Source: Chlamydiales bacterium
GTDB taxonomy: Bacteria; Chlamydiota; Chlamydiia; Chlamydiales; JAJFMA01
Assembly (NCBI GenBank): GCA_030679955.1
Contig: JAUXSF010000032.1
Coordinates: forward strand, 1 to 56,445
Direction: 5' to 3'
Length of the DNA stretch: 56,445 nucleotides
How positions within the stretch are numbered: the first letter of the stretch is position 1; each line of letters starts with the position of its first letter. The translations under genes and the position numbers were made by a program. Shown in pieces: positions 8,344 to 16,956 of the stretch. The notes beneath the pieces are model-generated. The model saw only the letters and a program-made list of their open reading frames with translations, made no database searches and was not told the origin of the DNA.

Positions 8344-9438
8344 ATGGCTGGACTTTCATGTGGAATAGTAGGGTTACCTAATGTGGGTAAGTCGACGCTC
8401 TTTAATGCGCTGACTTCCAATATGGCGCCAGCGTCCAATTATCCCTTCTGCACCATCGATCCCAACGTGGGAGTGGTGGAGGTTATTGACAAGCGCTTAG
8501 ACATTCTGTCTCAGCTCTCTAACTCCAAGAAGATCATCTATGCGACGACGCAGTTCGTAGATATCGCAGGGTTAGTAGAAGGAGCCTCTAAGGGTGAGGG
8601 GCTCGGCAATAAGTTCCTGTCGAATATTCGCGATGTAGACGCCATTCTTCATGTTGTACGCTGTTTTGAATCAGAGGACGTCATCCACGTAGCCGGTCAG
8701 GTTGATCCTATCCACGATATTGAAATTATCAACCTAGAGCTGTTGCTTTCTGACCTACAGATGGTGGAAAATGTAATCCCACGTGTAGAAAAGCAGGCTA
8801 AAGGCAAAAAAGAGCTGCAATTAACGATAGAAGCCCTGAAAAAAGCTAAGGACCACCTGGATGGCAACAAGCCTGTTCGCACCTTAGAACTCACCGAAGA
8901 AGAACGCGTTCTCTTGCAGCCTTACCCCTTCCTGACCTCGAAAAAGGTTCTCTATGTCGCCAACGTTTCAGAAGATGAACTCCCAGGTATGGAAAACCAT
9001 CTAGTGAAGCGCGTGATGGAGTATGCTGCGGCAGAAGGAAACAGCGTGATCCCAATCTGCGCCAAATTGGAAGAGGAAATCGCCCAATTGCCAGAAAGTG
9101 AGCGCCAAGAGTTCCTTGAAACGCTAGGTATGGAAGAGTCAGGTTTGCAGCGTTTGATCAAAGCATCGTTTAAGATGCTGGGTTTATGCACCTATTTGAC
9201 CACCGGCGAAATTGAAACGCGTGCCTGGACAGTTCCCGAAGGTACACCAGCCGCAGAAGCTGCAGGTAAAATTCACACCGACATTCAAAAAGGCTTTATA
9301 CGAGCCGAAGTCGTGGCATTCGACGATATGGTCACCCATAAAGGGCGTCACGGCGCCAGGGAAGCCGGTAAGTTGCGTGTCGAAGGTCGTGACTACATCG
9401 TCCAAGATGGCGATGTAATGCTATTCCTGCATAATTAG
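8344..9438 (+). CDS. ychF: Redox-regulated ATPase YchF (Obg-like)
   Basis: 364 aa, full length. The P-loop [14 protein letters not shown] is near residues 8-21. In place of the GTPase NKxD motif the sequence has NVSE (YVANVSEDE), which gives YchF/OLA1 proteins their ATP preference. A C-terminal TGS-like domain ends in the conserved [17 protein letters not shown]-type tail. The family binds ribosomes and is linked to stress and redox control. AGGA at 8331 precedes the ATG. It corresponds to CT092; in Chlamydia ribF comes next, but here about 6.6 kb of accessory DNA intervenes. Confidence 0.95.
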   Translation: MAGLSCGIVGLPNVGKSTLFNALTSNMAPASNYPFCTIDPNVGVVEVIDKRLDILSQLSNSKKIIYATTQFVDIAGLVEGASKGEGLGNKFLSNIRDVDAILHVVRCFESEDVIHVAGQVDPIHDIEIINLELLLSDLQMVENVIPRVEKQAKGKKELQLTIEALKKAKDHLDGNKPVRTLELTEEERVLLQPYPFLTSKKVLYVANVSEDELPGMENHLVKRVMEYAAAEGNSVIPICAKLEEEIAQLPESERQEFLETLGMEESGLQRLIKASFKMLGLCTYLTTGEIETRAWTVPEGTPAAEAAGKIHTDIQKGFIRAEVVAFDDMVTHKGRHGAREAGKLRVEGRDYIVQDGDVMLFLHN

Positions 9439-9462
9439 AAGAAGACATTCTACGTAAATTTT

Positions 9463-9570
9463 TCTCAGCGCGGAAGCCGGAGAGGTAGCTTGGTTCACGA
9501 CTAATATCGAATCAACAGGCCTTTCGGGATACTACTCCTTCCGGGGCAAAGCACTTCCGCGCTGAGAACA
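9463..9570. repeat. Nested inverted repeat between ychF and the effector island
   Basis: Arms CTCAGCGCGGAAG (about 9463-9475) and CTTCCGCGCTGAG (about 9554-9566) enclose a second pair, CCGGAGAGGTAG and CTACTCCTTCCGG. The predicted long hairpin follows the ychF stop and could terminate it. The remaining ychF-9760 spacer holds an AT-rich promoter region described separately. Confidence 0.65.
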
Positions 9571-9685
9571 AGAGCTACCAATTAAATTGATGGCATTCTT
9601 TCCTTCGTCATAACCTTCTTGTTTTTTCATATTAATTCTAAGCCTCTCATCTTATGGCAGTCTTATCTAAGTAATGTTAACATAT

Positions 9686-9714
9686 TTGCTAAATTAAAAA
9701 ATCAGGTTTATAAT
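9686..9714 (+). promoter_or_regulatory. Sigma-70-like promoter for the C58-like gene
   Basis: TTGCTA (9686-9691) and TATAAT (9709-9714) are separated by exactly 17 nt in AT-rich DNA, about 45 nt before the GTG start at 9760. It is a near-consensus housekeeping promoter (chlamydial sigma-66 recognises similar boxes). Confidence 0.6.
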
Positions 9715-9746
9715 AATAGTATAGGTACATAATTTTAAAAACCTGA
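9702..9746. promoter_or_regulatory. Operator-like inverted repeat over the promoter
   Basis: TCAGGTTT (9702-9709) and AAACCTGA (9739-9746) form an 8-bp inverted repeat, with the left arm touching the -10 box and the right arm near +20. Either a repressor site or a 5'-UTR stem is possible; the sequence does not say which. Confidence 0.4.
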
Positions 9747-9759
9747 TGAGAGTTGTTTT

Positions 9760-11310
9760 GTGGATGTTCATAATAATATTCCAATAACTCAAAGCTATCA
9801 GCAGACCACAGCCCCTGCCTCTACTGACGACTATACGAAAAAGGGCGTCATGTCGATGGGGGCGAAGGGCGTTCTAAAGTCCATAACTGTGTATAAAGAA
9901 ACAATTAAAAGTGCGCCGAGTTTAGCCAAGTCTGTGGCTTTTAAGGTAGCCAGTAGCATAATTCCAAAGGATGTGAGTATAAAGGGGCACACAAAGGACT
10001 CTTTGGCTTTGAAAGCAAAGGTGGCCTTCAGCCCCGCGATGATAAAGATCGGACAAAAAGCGACTAAGGCCTGGATCGGTGGCATTCTCGGCGGAAAAGA
10101 CAGAGTCATTGTCTCTTGCTCAAACGTTGCCAAAACGGAAATATTGAGAACAGAGCAAGATGTCTCTGCGGCAAAAGCCTTGAAAGCTAAGATCATGGAA
10201 TCTCATGACTTCAAAACTTCTTTAAAGCACGAACAAAACGCACCTGAATTGGGGAAGGCAACTGATGCATTTTTCGTGCAGTCGCTCCATTCCAGCAAGT
10301 CCGATTCCGCAATCATGGATGGCATCTGTTTCGGGACTTCTGTGGCCTTTATGCAAAGATATCTGGAAGGTGGTAGTACAATCCGCGACATAGCTCAAGA
10401 ATTTTCCGGTGGTATGCCAGCTGATGCAGCGGCAAACCAAGCTGTTTACCAAGAACTTGCGACAGCCGGTACTTTAACCGGTGCGAGCCTTGGGGATGTG
10501 ATTAATGATACCTCCAAACATCGTTCGTCTGGTTCCAAACCTACTGCGGATGACATTAAAGCGGTAATTAATGTTCTTAGTAATGAGATGAATAGCATAA
10601 TCAATAGGGAAACAGATCCTGCTCAGAAAGAAATAATGAAGCAAGGGCGAGACTTACAAGATATTAGTGTGTTCTTAAACACGTCGGACAACGCTATGGC
10701 TTTGTTAAACGCGCTTGGGCGAGAGGAGGGGAGAGGCTCAGCTACTCGGATGCAGGCATTTAGCACCGCTCAAGGTTTAGTTCGAGCATTCACTGAAGGG
10801 AACAAAGAGCATCCGACGATGAAAGCTCTTTACAGTTCCACAGATCATACTGCTTACGACGTTATTGTGAAGGCAAGAGGCATGAAAATCTCATCAGAAG
10901 ATCCGCCTGGTCTATCTCCGGCGTCCTTTTCCAGTACTAAAGAACAGGTAAAACATCTTGATAATCTTAAAGATGGAACTTACCTGATGACGATCGACAC
11001 GGGTAGTGCTGGGCATGCAATGAATATCACTGTAGAGGACGGCCGTGCATATATTCTCGATCCAAATATAGGATTGATCGATTGCAAAGATAATCGAGCC
11101 GACTCCGTGCTTAAACTGGTGTATACTTACGCCCCGCCTGCAAGTAGCCTCTCAAAAGACGAGCCCAATTACAATCTCACTTTCAGACAAGTTGAAAGAA
11201 ATAGTTCAATCGTCACAGAAAGGCCATCTGCCAAAAGAGCAGAAGCCCAAGATGCGCTTAGTCAAATCGAGCGTGCTAGACACGCCATCCCATCTGCGAT
11301 CAAACCATAA
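9760..11310 (+). CDS. Candidate secreted cysteine protease, C58/YopT-like
   Basis: 516 aa from a GTG start (no in-frame ATG nearby; GATGAGAG upstream). The N-terminal ~150 residues are Lys/Ala-rich and lack a Sec signal. C190 lies in DGICFGTSVAFMQR, H419 in GHAMNI and D434 in YILDPNIGL. The Cys / His / Asp order, the 15-residue His-Asp spacing and the GHAM...DPN form resemble clan CA C58 proteases such as YopT and AvrPphB, injected enzymes that cleave host GTPases or kinases. Overall similarity cannot be measured here, and another papain-fold enzyme or transglutaminase-like protein is possible. It heads the accessory cluster beside secretion genes. Confidence 0.55.
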   Translation: MDVHNNIPITQSYQQTTAPASTDDYTKKGVMSMGAKGVLKSITVYKETIKSAPSLAKSVAFKVASSIIPKDVSIKGHTKDSLALKAKVAFSPAMIKIGQKATKAWIGGILGGKDRVIVSCSNVAKTEILRTEQDVSAAKALKAKIMESHDFKTSLKHEQNAPELGKATDAFFVQSLHSSKSDSAIMDGICFGTSVAFMQRYLEGGSTIRDIAQEFSGGMPADAAANQAVYQELATAGTLTGASLGDVINDTSKHRSSGSKPTADDIKAVINVLSNEMNSIINRETDPAQKEIMKQGRDLQDISVFLNTSDNAMALLNALGREEGRGSATRMQAFSTAQGLVRAFTEGNKEHPTMKALYSSTDHTAYDVIVKARGMKISSEDPPGLSPASFSSTKEQVKHLDNLKDGTYLMTIDTGSAGHAMNITVEDGRAYILDPNIGLIDCKDNRADSVLKLVYTYAPPASSLSKDEPNYNLTFRQVERNSSIVTERPSAKRAEAQDALSQIERARHAIPSAIKP

Positions 11311-11395
11311 TTAAGTGGTTTTCTTCAAAAAGATCATTTTGATTTAATTTAAATAATAACATAGTTATGATTGCATAAATAACTAAGAGAGATTG

Positions 11396-12013
11396 ATGAT
11401 AGATTGCGTTGGCGCAAAAATAAATCAGTTATATGCAGGTGCGACATCCTATAGTCTTTTGCACGCCTTAGACTCAAATCGCTTAGGTAAAAAATCGTAT
11501 AGCTATCGCGAGCAGGCAGTTATAGGCGCTAAAGTTGGCTTGGTGATGATGTGGGTATGGGGCGCTGCTGCGCTTAGCACAGCTTATGCAGGCGTATGGG
11601 CAACTAGTAATCTTGGCCGGTTTTCAATCCATAGCATGTCGCGTGATGGTCTTTTGGTCCCTATGTTAGTCAATCCTGTTTGGGAGGAAGTACTCGTTCG
11701 TGGAGCCATCCAAAGCGTTCTCATCTGGGTATCGAAATTGGCAGAGTCAAGAGAAGGCGCTTGGTGGTCGCGAATAAAATGGTCAACCAATCCTACTAGC
11801 AGAGTATTAATATCGCAGTTTATATTTGCAATGGGCCACTACAAGGTGCTCAATACTGGTTTTATTGCACTAACAGCAGCATTTATGCTGGTGCCTAAAG
11901 AGGCGATATTGCGTGAAACGACAGGGAACATTATTGCACCTATTACTGCTCATCTTACTCAAAATGTTGTGAGTACGTTACTTATGGGCGCAACGAATCT
12001 TTTGGGTCTCTAG
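11396..12013 (+). CDS. CPBP-family intramembrane metalloprotease (CAAX protease-like)
   Basis: 205 aa with several hydrophobic spans. The three CPBP motifs are visible: EEVLVRG (EExxxR), FAMGH (FxxxH) and HLTQN (HxxxN), which bind the catalytic metal inside the membrane. Members include CAAX prenyl endopeptidases, bacteriocin-immunity proteins and proteins of unknown role. The frame also opens at TTG 11393, but ATG 11396 has GAGAG 4 nt upstream. It sits between an effector candidate and an LRR protein. A role in trimming prenylated or bacterial membrane proteins is possible but unsupported. Confidence 0.8.
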   Translation: MIDCVGAKINQLYAGATSYSLLHALDSNRLGKKSYSYREQAVIGAKVGLVMMWVWGAAALSTAYAGVWATSNLGRFSIHSMSRDGLLVPMLVNPVWEEVLVRGAIQSVLIWVSKLAESREGAWWSRIKWSTNPTSRVLISQFIFAMGHYKVLNTGFIALTAAFMLVPKEAILRETTGNIIAPITAHLTQNVVSTLLMGATNLLGL

Positions 12014-12062
12014 AGCCTCTATCTTTATTGCAATTTTTTTTTGCTAAGACAACGATAGCCAT

Positions 12063-13559
12063 ATGGAATGGCCAGCGTTGTTACCTCCTGACCTTGACTT
12101 TCTTCGTCGCTTGCGTGGCGAGGAGCAAATCCTGCCTATGCTTATTGAAAAGACAAACGATGAGTTTTTGGTCCAGTTTATGGAGGCGGGAACAGATGAT
12201 GAGACGTGGGCACAGGAGCATATAGGTCTACTAAAGACTATCTTCGAGTGGGCAACACGAGAATATCGCGCCAGCCGACTACAATTCCACCTTGTTCAGC
12301 GCTTGGCAATTTGCGTGCAAAAGCACCGCGAAATTATTTTGCCAATTTTGTATATGGATTTGGAAATCTTCGTTAAGGATTATACTACAAAGGGCAACAG
12401 CCTTTTATACTCTTCACAGAGCTCGAATTTTCGCGATCTCATTCAAACCGCTGAAAGTCCAAAAAATGTTCTTCCGCTGGAATTTTTTGATGTACCGTCC
12501 GACATCTTTAAACTAGTTGAGGAGTATGTCAATACTGGCGATGTGGAGCATCTGTGGCGGTATCCACAGCAGTTTTTGAGGCGTGTGTTAATGCGTAGCG
12601 GTCAATGGCACATTCGGGGACTCATTCAGCTCGTAGCAGATGTGATGAGACGCTATATTGACCGCGACAATGCTATTGAAATTCTGTGGTTGGCGCAAAA
12701 CTATGTATTACCTGAGCTCAAACAGGCTTGTTGTGAAGCCTTAAATCACATGGCATTGGGTGCGCAGTTTGAATCGTTAGGGGAGGCTGACCTAGCCGTT
12801 ACGATTTATGAGTTCCGCGACCGGACAGTTCCATTACTCAACGAAGTTGCCACGATCATCTCGCATCTTTATTTATGCGAGCATTCGGCCGAGACATTGG
12901 AAATCAGGCATTTGTTAGCGCGATGTAATCGTTTACGAGTGTTGGTAATGAGAGGATCGAAGGGGTGCGACTTTGATATTATTAGCTTAATACCCAATAT
13001 TCGTGAATTGGATCTAAGCGCGTGTCCTTGGTTAACAGATAAAGTGGCAGCACAAATTCTTGGCCGCTTGCCAAACCTTAGTATTTTGTCCTTAGCGGAG
13101 AATGGACAGCTAGGGTACGAGGCTTTCAGGCCCATTGCGGCCACTCTTAAACAGCTTCAAATTCTGTCCTGTATGTACTGTGCAGGGTTTCAGGATGGTT
13201 TTATTACCATGATTGCGCGTTCGTGTCCTAGCCTTAGCGAAATCAATATTTCTTGGTGTCCACGAATCACTGATGTTGGGCTTCAAGCCTTGGGATCTCT
13301 CGCTCACGAAATAAGCGTTATTGACATCACGCACTGTATTAAAGTCACTGATGCGGGCGTTCGTGACTTGGTCAGACCCTTACTCAACCTCGAAAAACTG
13401 ATTATGCAGCATTTACCGTTGGTTAGCGAGGATGGGATCTACAACATTGTGGCTTTGTGTCCAACCCTTAAAGTTCTAGACATTAGGCTGTGCACAGTCA
13501 CCGAAGCGGGCATCGCTAAAATTCACAAGCGCAATCCCAATTTGCAGCTTCTTTATTGA
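12063..13559 (+). CDS. Leucine-rich-repeat protein, F-box/AMN1-type LRRs
   Basis: 498 aa. The C-terminal half (about residues 280-498) is a run of cysteine-containing LRRs of the eukaryotic F-box/AMN1 kind: CPSLSEINISWCPRITDVGL, then ISVIDITHCIKVTDAGVRDL and CPTLKVLDIRLCTVTEAGI. A segment near residues 198-229 (IDRDNAIEILWLAQNYVLPE) resembles the region after a BTB or Skp1-type fold, where adaptors meet ubiquitin ligases. There is no signal peptide and no enzyme motif. Such architecture in an intracellular bacterium suggests a host-directed ubiquitin-pathway mimic; this is inference. The start ATG lies 49 nt after the preceding gene. Confidence 0.75.
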   Translation: MEWPALLPPDLDFLRRLRGEEQILPMLIEKTNDEFLVQFMEAGTDDETWAQEHIGLLKTIFEWATREYRASRLQFHLVQRLAICVQKHREIILPILYMDLEIFVKDYTTKGNSLLYSSQSSNFRDLIQTAESPKNVLPLEFFDVPSDIFKLVEEYVNTGDVEHLWRYPQQFLRRVLMRSGQWHIRGLIQLVADVMRRYIDRDNAIEILWLAQNYVLPELKQACCEALNHMALGAQFESLGEADLAVTIYEFRDRTVPLLNEVATIISHLYLCEHSAETLEIRHLLARCNRLRVLVMRGSKGCDFDIISLIPNIRELDLSACPWLTDKVAAQILGRLPNLSILSLAENGQLGYEAFRPIAATLKQLQILSCMYCAGFQDGFITMIARSCPSLSEINISWCPRITDVGLQALGSLAHEISVIDITHCIKVTDAGVRDLVRPLLNLEKLIMQHLPLVSEDGIYNIVALCPTLKVLDIRLCTVTEAGIAKIHKRNPNLQLLY

Positions 13560-13692
13560 TAATAAACGCCGCTCCCTCCCAGAGAATAAAAAAATTTTGG
13601 GTTTCTGTTAGTTTATATAACTAAATGTTATTAATTAAAAAACGTTCTTTATTAAAACTAAATTATTTTCAATTATAATTAACTAAATAACA

Positions 13693-13698
13693 TATAAT
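13693..13698 (+). promoter_or_regulatory. Possible -10 box upstream of the 702-aa protein
   Basis: TATAAT in very AT-rich DNA (13600-13716), 18 nt before ATG 13717. A second TATAAT is at 13674-13679. Neither has a good -35 at the right distance, so the promoter is only suggested. AAAGGTGAAG just upstream of the ATG is a good ribosome site. Confidence 0.3.
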
Positions 13699-13716
13699 AT
13701 TAATAAAGGTGAAGTT

Positions 13717-15825
13717 ATGGACATTAATGGAAATTTAAATAGACCTAATTATGAGGCTCTTCCGGTCGAGCTGGAACGAGTAGTCCAGCCTTTAGTGGAC
13801 AGTTTCTTGGAGGAGCTGGCTTCCACGGCCTTGAATCGTGAACCTGATTGGAATATATCGTCTCATCAAATTGGTGCTGTGCGAGATACCTCTAGGGCTG
13901 AAGGGGAGGTGGCTGCTATCGCTCTTTCCTCAATTGTTGCAGAGGGTAGAGAAGATCAGGAAACTATTAACTGGGCAGCCGTCTTAGATAACTTAGCTTC
14001 TATTTTCGCGGTGCCGCATAGACATGAAGGAACAGATAATCTTAGAAGCGAAGTGCCGCGTCCGCCGGATGTTTTATTGGATCAGTTAGTCGACGACTCT
14101 ACTGCTATTGTGGATGCAGTCAGGAGCGGTAGTTCAGATCGTATGGAAGAGTGCCTGACGAATCGTGGTTGTTGGAAAAGCACAGTGTCAGTGACGTGCT
14201 CTAGTCCCGACGGTAGTATAGAGAATCGAGACTTTACTGTTTGGGAGGAGCCGAGTAGTCGTAAGCGTCTTCTCACCGACAACAGCGCGTATAAACTGGT
14301 GAATGTAGTGTTACCAAAGTTATCGGTGGAGAAAGACTGCACGAAGTGGGATAATTTGACACCATTCATCAAAACTTGTACGAGTCTTGCCTCTAATAGC
14401 GAAGCAACTTTTAGCGGCGACAAGGGGGCTATTGTATATTTGGGACCGAATTCTCAAGATGCAGTAGTAACTGTTGCACCTCATGATGTGATTTCTCCCA
14501 CGGAGTCTTTTAATCCGAAATTTACTCCAATTGCTCGAAGCGCTGTAGAGGCATATTTGCAGGATCAAGAAAAGATGCGTCTGGCGTTTGATGCCGCCGC
14601 ATCCATTAAGCTAGGTCTGTTGGACGAGCTGAATCAGAAAAAGTTTACAGTTCCCCAAGAAGAATTTGCGGCACTCAATCGGGCAATACAGCTACTGTCT
14701 GCAGCTCAAAAATCCCCTTTGGAGAAGAAATACTATCTAGAGGAAATTGAAGAGACGAATTTAGAGACGGAATGGAAGAAAATTAAACAAGTGTTAGATG
14801 ATTTTCCGGATCTACAGAGTCGTGTAGGGGTGAATTCTGAAAATATTACTAAGCTTGGTCAACAAATTACCGACTACTTAAATCGTGAAGATGTTCAGTA
14901 CCGTGGGGTATTGCGCAACGAGGTATCAGGTTGGGGGTTTGAGCAGACAGGTTGGCAGGCATCTCACCCGTTGAACCCTGCCCTGCGCACGATAGGCGGT
15001 AGGATAAAGGATATTAGTGATAAGCTAAAAGAAGCATCGTTACTAACCGAAGAGTATATGCCGATTAGTGAAAATATTACTTATCATGAAGCCGTCGAAT
15101 TCGCCCAAAAAAGTAAAGACCTGCTCCTTAGAAACATATTTAAGAATATTGTCGCTAATTACACGATGGAAGAAGCAACAAAAATTTTGCAGAATTATAA
15201 GGACAATCCGCAGCACCAACGTTTGATAGAGGATGCTGCAAAGGGTATAAAAGTGTTCCCTAATAGCTATGCTTCAGCGGTAAGAAGTGAGGGAACCCCA
15301 TTGAACCATGCGGCTTTAAAAGAAGTGATAAGCCTATGTAATGCCCTCATGACAGATATTAGCGAAGCCAACGCACTGGCTAAGACAGCATACAGTGAAA
15401 TACAAGTGATAGCTAGTCAGGTATCCATTACAGGTTTTGGTATTAAGGAAGCTCAGTTAAAGCAGGTTGCGGATCCTTCTTTTTCTAAAACACTGAATCG
15501 ATACAGGGCTGCGGAAAAAGCTATAGCGGATCGGGCGCCTAAATTGACACAGGCTTTCGAAGCGATAGCAATCGCTGAGGCACAATTCCTAGCCATTCCA
15601 GAGAATGATGGAGAGCAGAGGAAGAGGAAAGGTTGGGCTATAACTAGTGCTAAGCAACATTATGAGCGACTCAAGAGACAAACGGAAAAAGACAGAGCAT
15701 ATGTTGCAGAGCATGAAGATGCCGTGTTGACGTACGAACTGATGATCAAAGCCGAGCAAGTAAATCTTCCCTGTTTTGTGCATTATGGTGCTAAAGAGGA
15801 GTTCCCGCCACTCAGAAAACCATAA
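13717..15825 (+). CDS. Large hypothetical protein of the accessory island
   Basis: 702 aa, no recognised family. The N-terminal third contains beta-rich text with several Cys residues (TNRGCWKSTVSVTC) and a long stretch of Glu/Asp. From about residue 290 it is mainly helical with coiled-coil character (LQDQEKMRLAFDAAASIKLG, ERLKRQTEKDRAYVAEHEDA). No signal peptide or membrane span. It is the last gene of the ychF-ribF insertion and ends in front of a family A palindrome. Size, helical make-up and position fit a secreted effector, but nothing in the sequence proves it. Confidence 0.65.
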   Translation: MDINGNLNRPNYEALPVELERVVQPLVDSFLEELASTALNREPDWNISSHQIGAVRDTSRAEGEVAAIALSSIVAEGREDQETINWAAVLDNLASIFAVPHRHEGTDNLRSEVPRPPDVLLDQLVDDSTAIVDAVRSGSSDRMEECLTNRGCWKSTVSVTCSSPDGSIENRDFTVWEEPSSRKRLLTDNSAYKLVNVVLPKLSVEKDCTKWDNLTPFIKTCTSLASNSEATFSGDKGAIVYLGPNSQDAVVTVAPHDVISPTESFNPKFTPIARSAVEAYLQDQEKMRLAFDAAASIKLGLLDELNQKKFTVPQEEFAALNRAIQLLSAAQKSPLEKKYYLEEIEETNLETEWKKIKQVLDDFPDLQSRVGVNSENITKLGQQITDYLNREDVQYRGVLRNEVSGWGFEQTGWQASHPLNPALRTIGGRIKDISDKLKEASLLTEEYMPISENITYHEAVEFAQKSKDLLLRNIFKNIVANYTMEEATKILQNYKDNPQHQRLIEDAAKGIKVFPNSYASAVRSEGTPLNHAALKEVISLCNALMTDISEANALAKTAYSEIQVIASQVSITGFGIKEAQLKQVADPSFSKTLNRYRAAEKAIADRAPKLTQAFEAIAIAEAQFLAIPENDGEQRKRKGWAITSAKQHYERLKRQTEKDRAYVAEHEDAVLTYELMIKAEQVNLPCFVHYGAKEEFPPLRKP

Positions 15826-15888
15826 GGATGTTATCGAAGCAGGTATCGTCAAGTGTGATAGGTGGATATTCTTAATTTGCAGGGACTT

Positions 15889-16011
15889 ATGTCGTTCCTT
15901 CAGAACTCGGCTGCTTTTTTTTCCTATACCCAGGCCTCTTGTCCTCGCTACGCTCGTCCTTCGACCTGGGTATATGCAAAAAAAGCAGCTGAGTTCTGAA
16001 AGAACGGCATA
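15889..16011. repeat. Nested palindromic element, family A (compact copy)
   Basis: Arms of about 45 nt: the left runs from TGTCGTTCCTTCAGAACTCGG through CTGCTTTTTTT to TATACCCAGG; the right, from CCTGGGTATATGC through AAAAAAAGCAGC to TGAGTTCTGAAAGAACGGCA. Between them is the CTCGCTACGCTCG core shared with 170-182. It lies exactly between the convergent 702-aa gene and ribF, with A/T runs suited to termination on both strands. Confidence 0.75.
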
Positions 16012-16041
16012 AAAGATGCCTGGCATGGTTTATGACTAAAG

Positions 16042-16956
16042 TTAACTTTGAAGCGCGAGAGCTACATCCTTTTCGATTTGCGCTTTGAGTTCATCAAGGC
16101 TATCGAACTTACGTTCTGGACGGATAAAGCTGCGCAAGAATACCTCTGCCGGTCCTGCAGGAATGGACGCTGGAGCATCGAGTAGGAAGGTTTCAAGCAG
16201 CACACGCTGGTCATCGCGAACGGTAGGGGCCTTACCAATATTAGCGATGGCCGGGTGGGAATTACCACCAATAACCACTGTAACAGCGTAAACTCCGAGC
16301 GGTGGAGTGCATAGATTTGTGACATCAATGTTTAGAGTGGGAAAGCCAAGCTTTGTGCCAAGACCTTTGCCGGCCATTGGTTCACCATAATAGGAGATAG
16401 GGCGTCCAAGTAATTTTGCTCCTTGGGAAAGGTCCCCATTCTTGATACATTCACGAATACGTGTGGATGAGACAACCTGGCCTTCAAACGTTAGGGGAGG
16501 CAGATATTCAACAGCGAAATGATGCTCTTTGGCTAGCGCTTGGATGAGTTGCTGATCGCCTTCGCGGTTTTTGCCAATACGTGCGTCATGCCCTAAAACA
16601 AGATTTGAAAAGGGCACAAACCTTCTTACATTTGCCAAGAAGTCTTGCGGAGATAGTTGTGACAGTTCGGGTGTGAAGGATAGCGCTATAACATGGTCTA
16701 CACCGGCTTTAGCCAAAAGACGGTACTTATATTCAGGCGTACAAAGCGACACTACGGCTTGTTGTGGGCGTAGCACCTGTGCGGGATGGTTGGAGAATGT
16801 GATAGCGATTACAGGGGCGGAATAGCTTTTGGCGTAATTTAAAACAGCTTGATGACCTAAATGGACACCATCAAAAGTTCCGATGGTTACGACTGCAGGA
16901 ACATCAAAATGAGGAGCATCTTGAAGATTGTCACTTATCCGATAGGCTTGGGGCAT
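16042..16956 (-). CDS. ribF: Bifunctional riboflavin kinase / FAD synthetase
   Basis: 304 aa, standard length. The N-terminal adenylyltransferase domain has TIGTFDGVHLGHQAVL (nucleotidyl-transferase HxGH) and later STRIRECI. The C-terminal flavokinase domain has GKGLGTKLGFPTLNI, matching the family's GxxxGFPTAN motif. It makes FMN and then FAD from riboflavin. AGGAG lies 7 nt before ATG 16956, and the gene overlaps the truB end by 22 nt, so the two are probably co-transcribed. Equivalent to CT093. Confidence 0.95.
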   Translation of the reverse strand: MPQAYRISDNLQDAPHFDVPAVVTIGTFDGVHLGHQAVLNYAKSYSAPVIAITFSNHPAQVLRPQQAVVSLCTPEYKYRLLAKAGVDHVIALSFTPELSQLSPQDFLANVRRFVPFSNLVLGHDARIGKNREGDQQLIQALAKEHHFAVEYLPPLTFEGQVVSSTRIRECIKNGDLSQGAKLLGRPISYYGEPMAGKGLGTKLGFPTLNIDVTNLCTPPLGVYAVTVVIGGNSHPAIANIGKAPTVRDDQRVLLETFLLDAPASIPAGPAEVFLRSFIRPERKFDSLDELKAQIEKDVALALQS

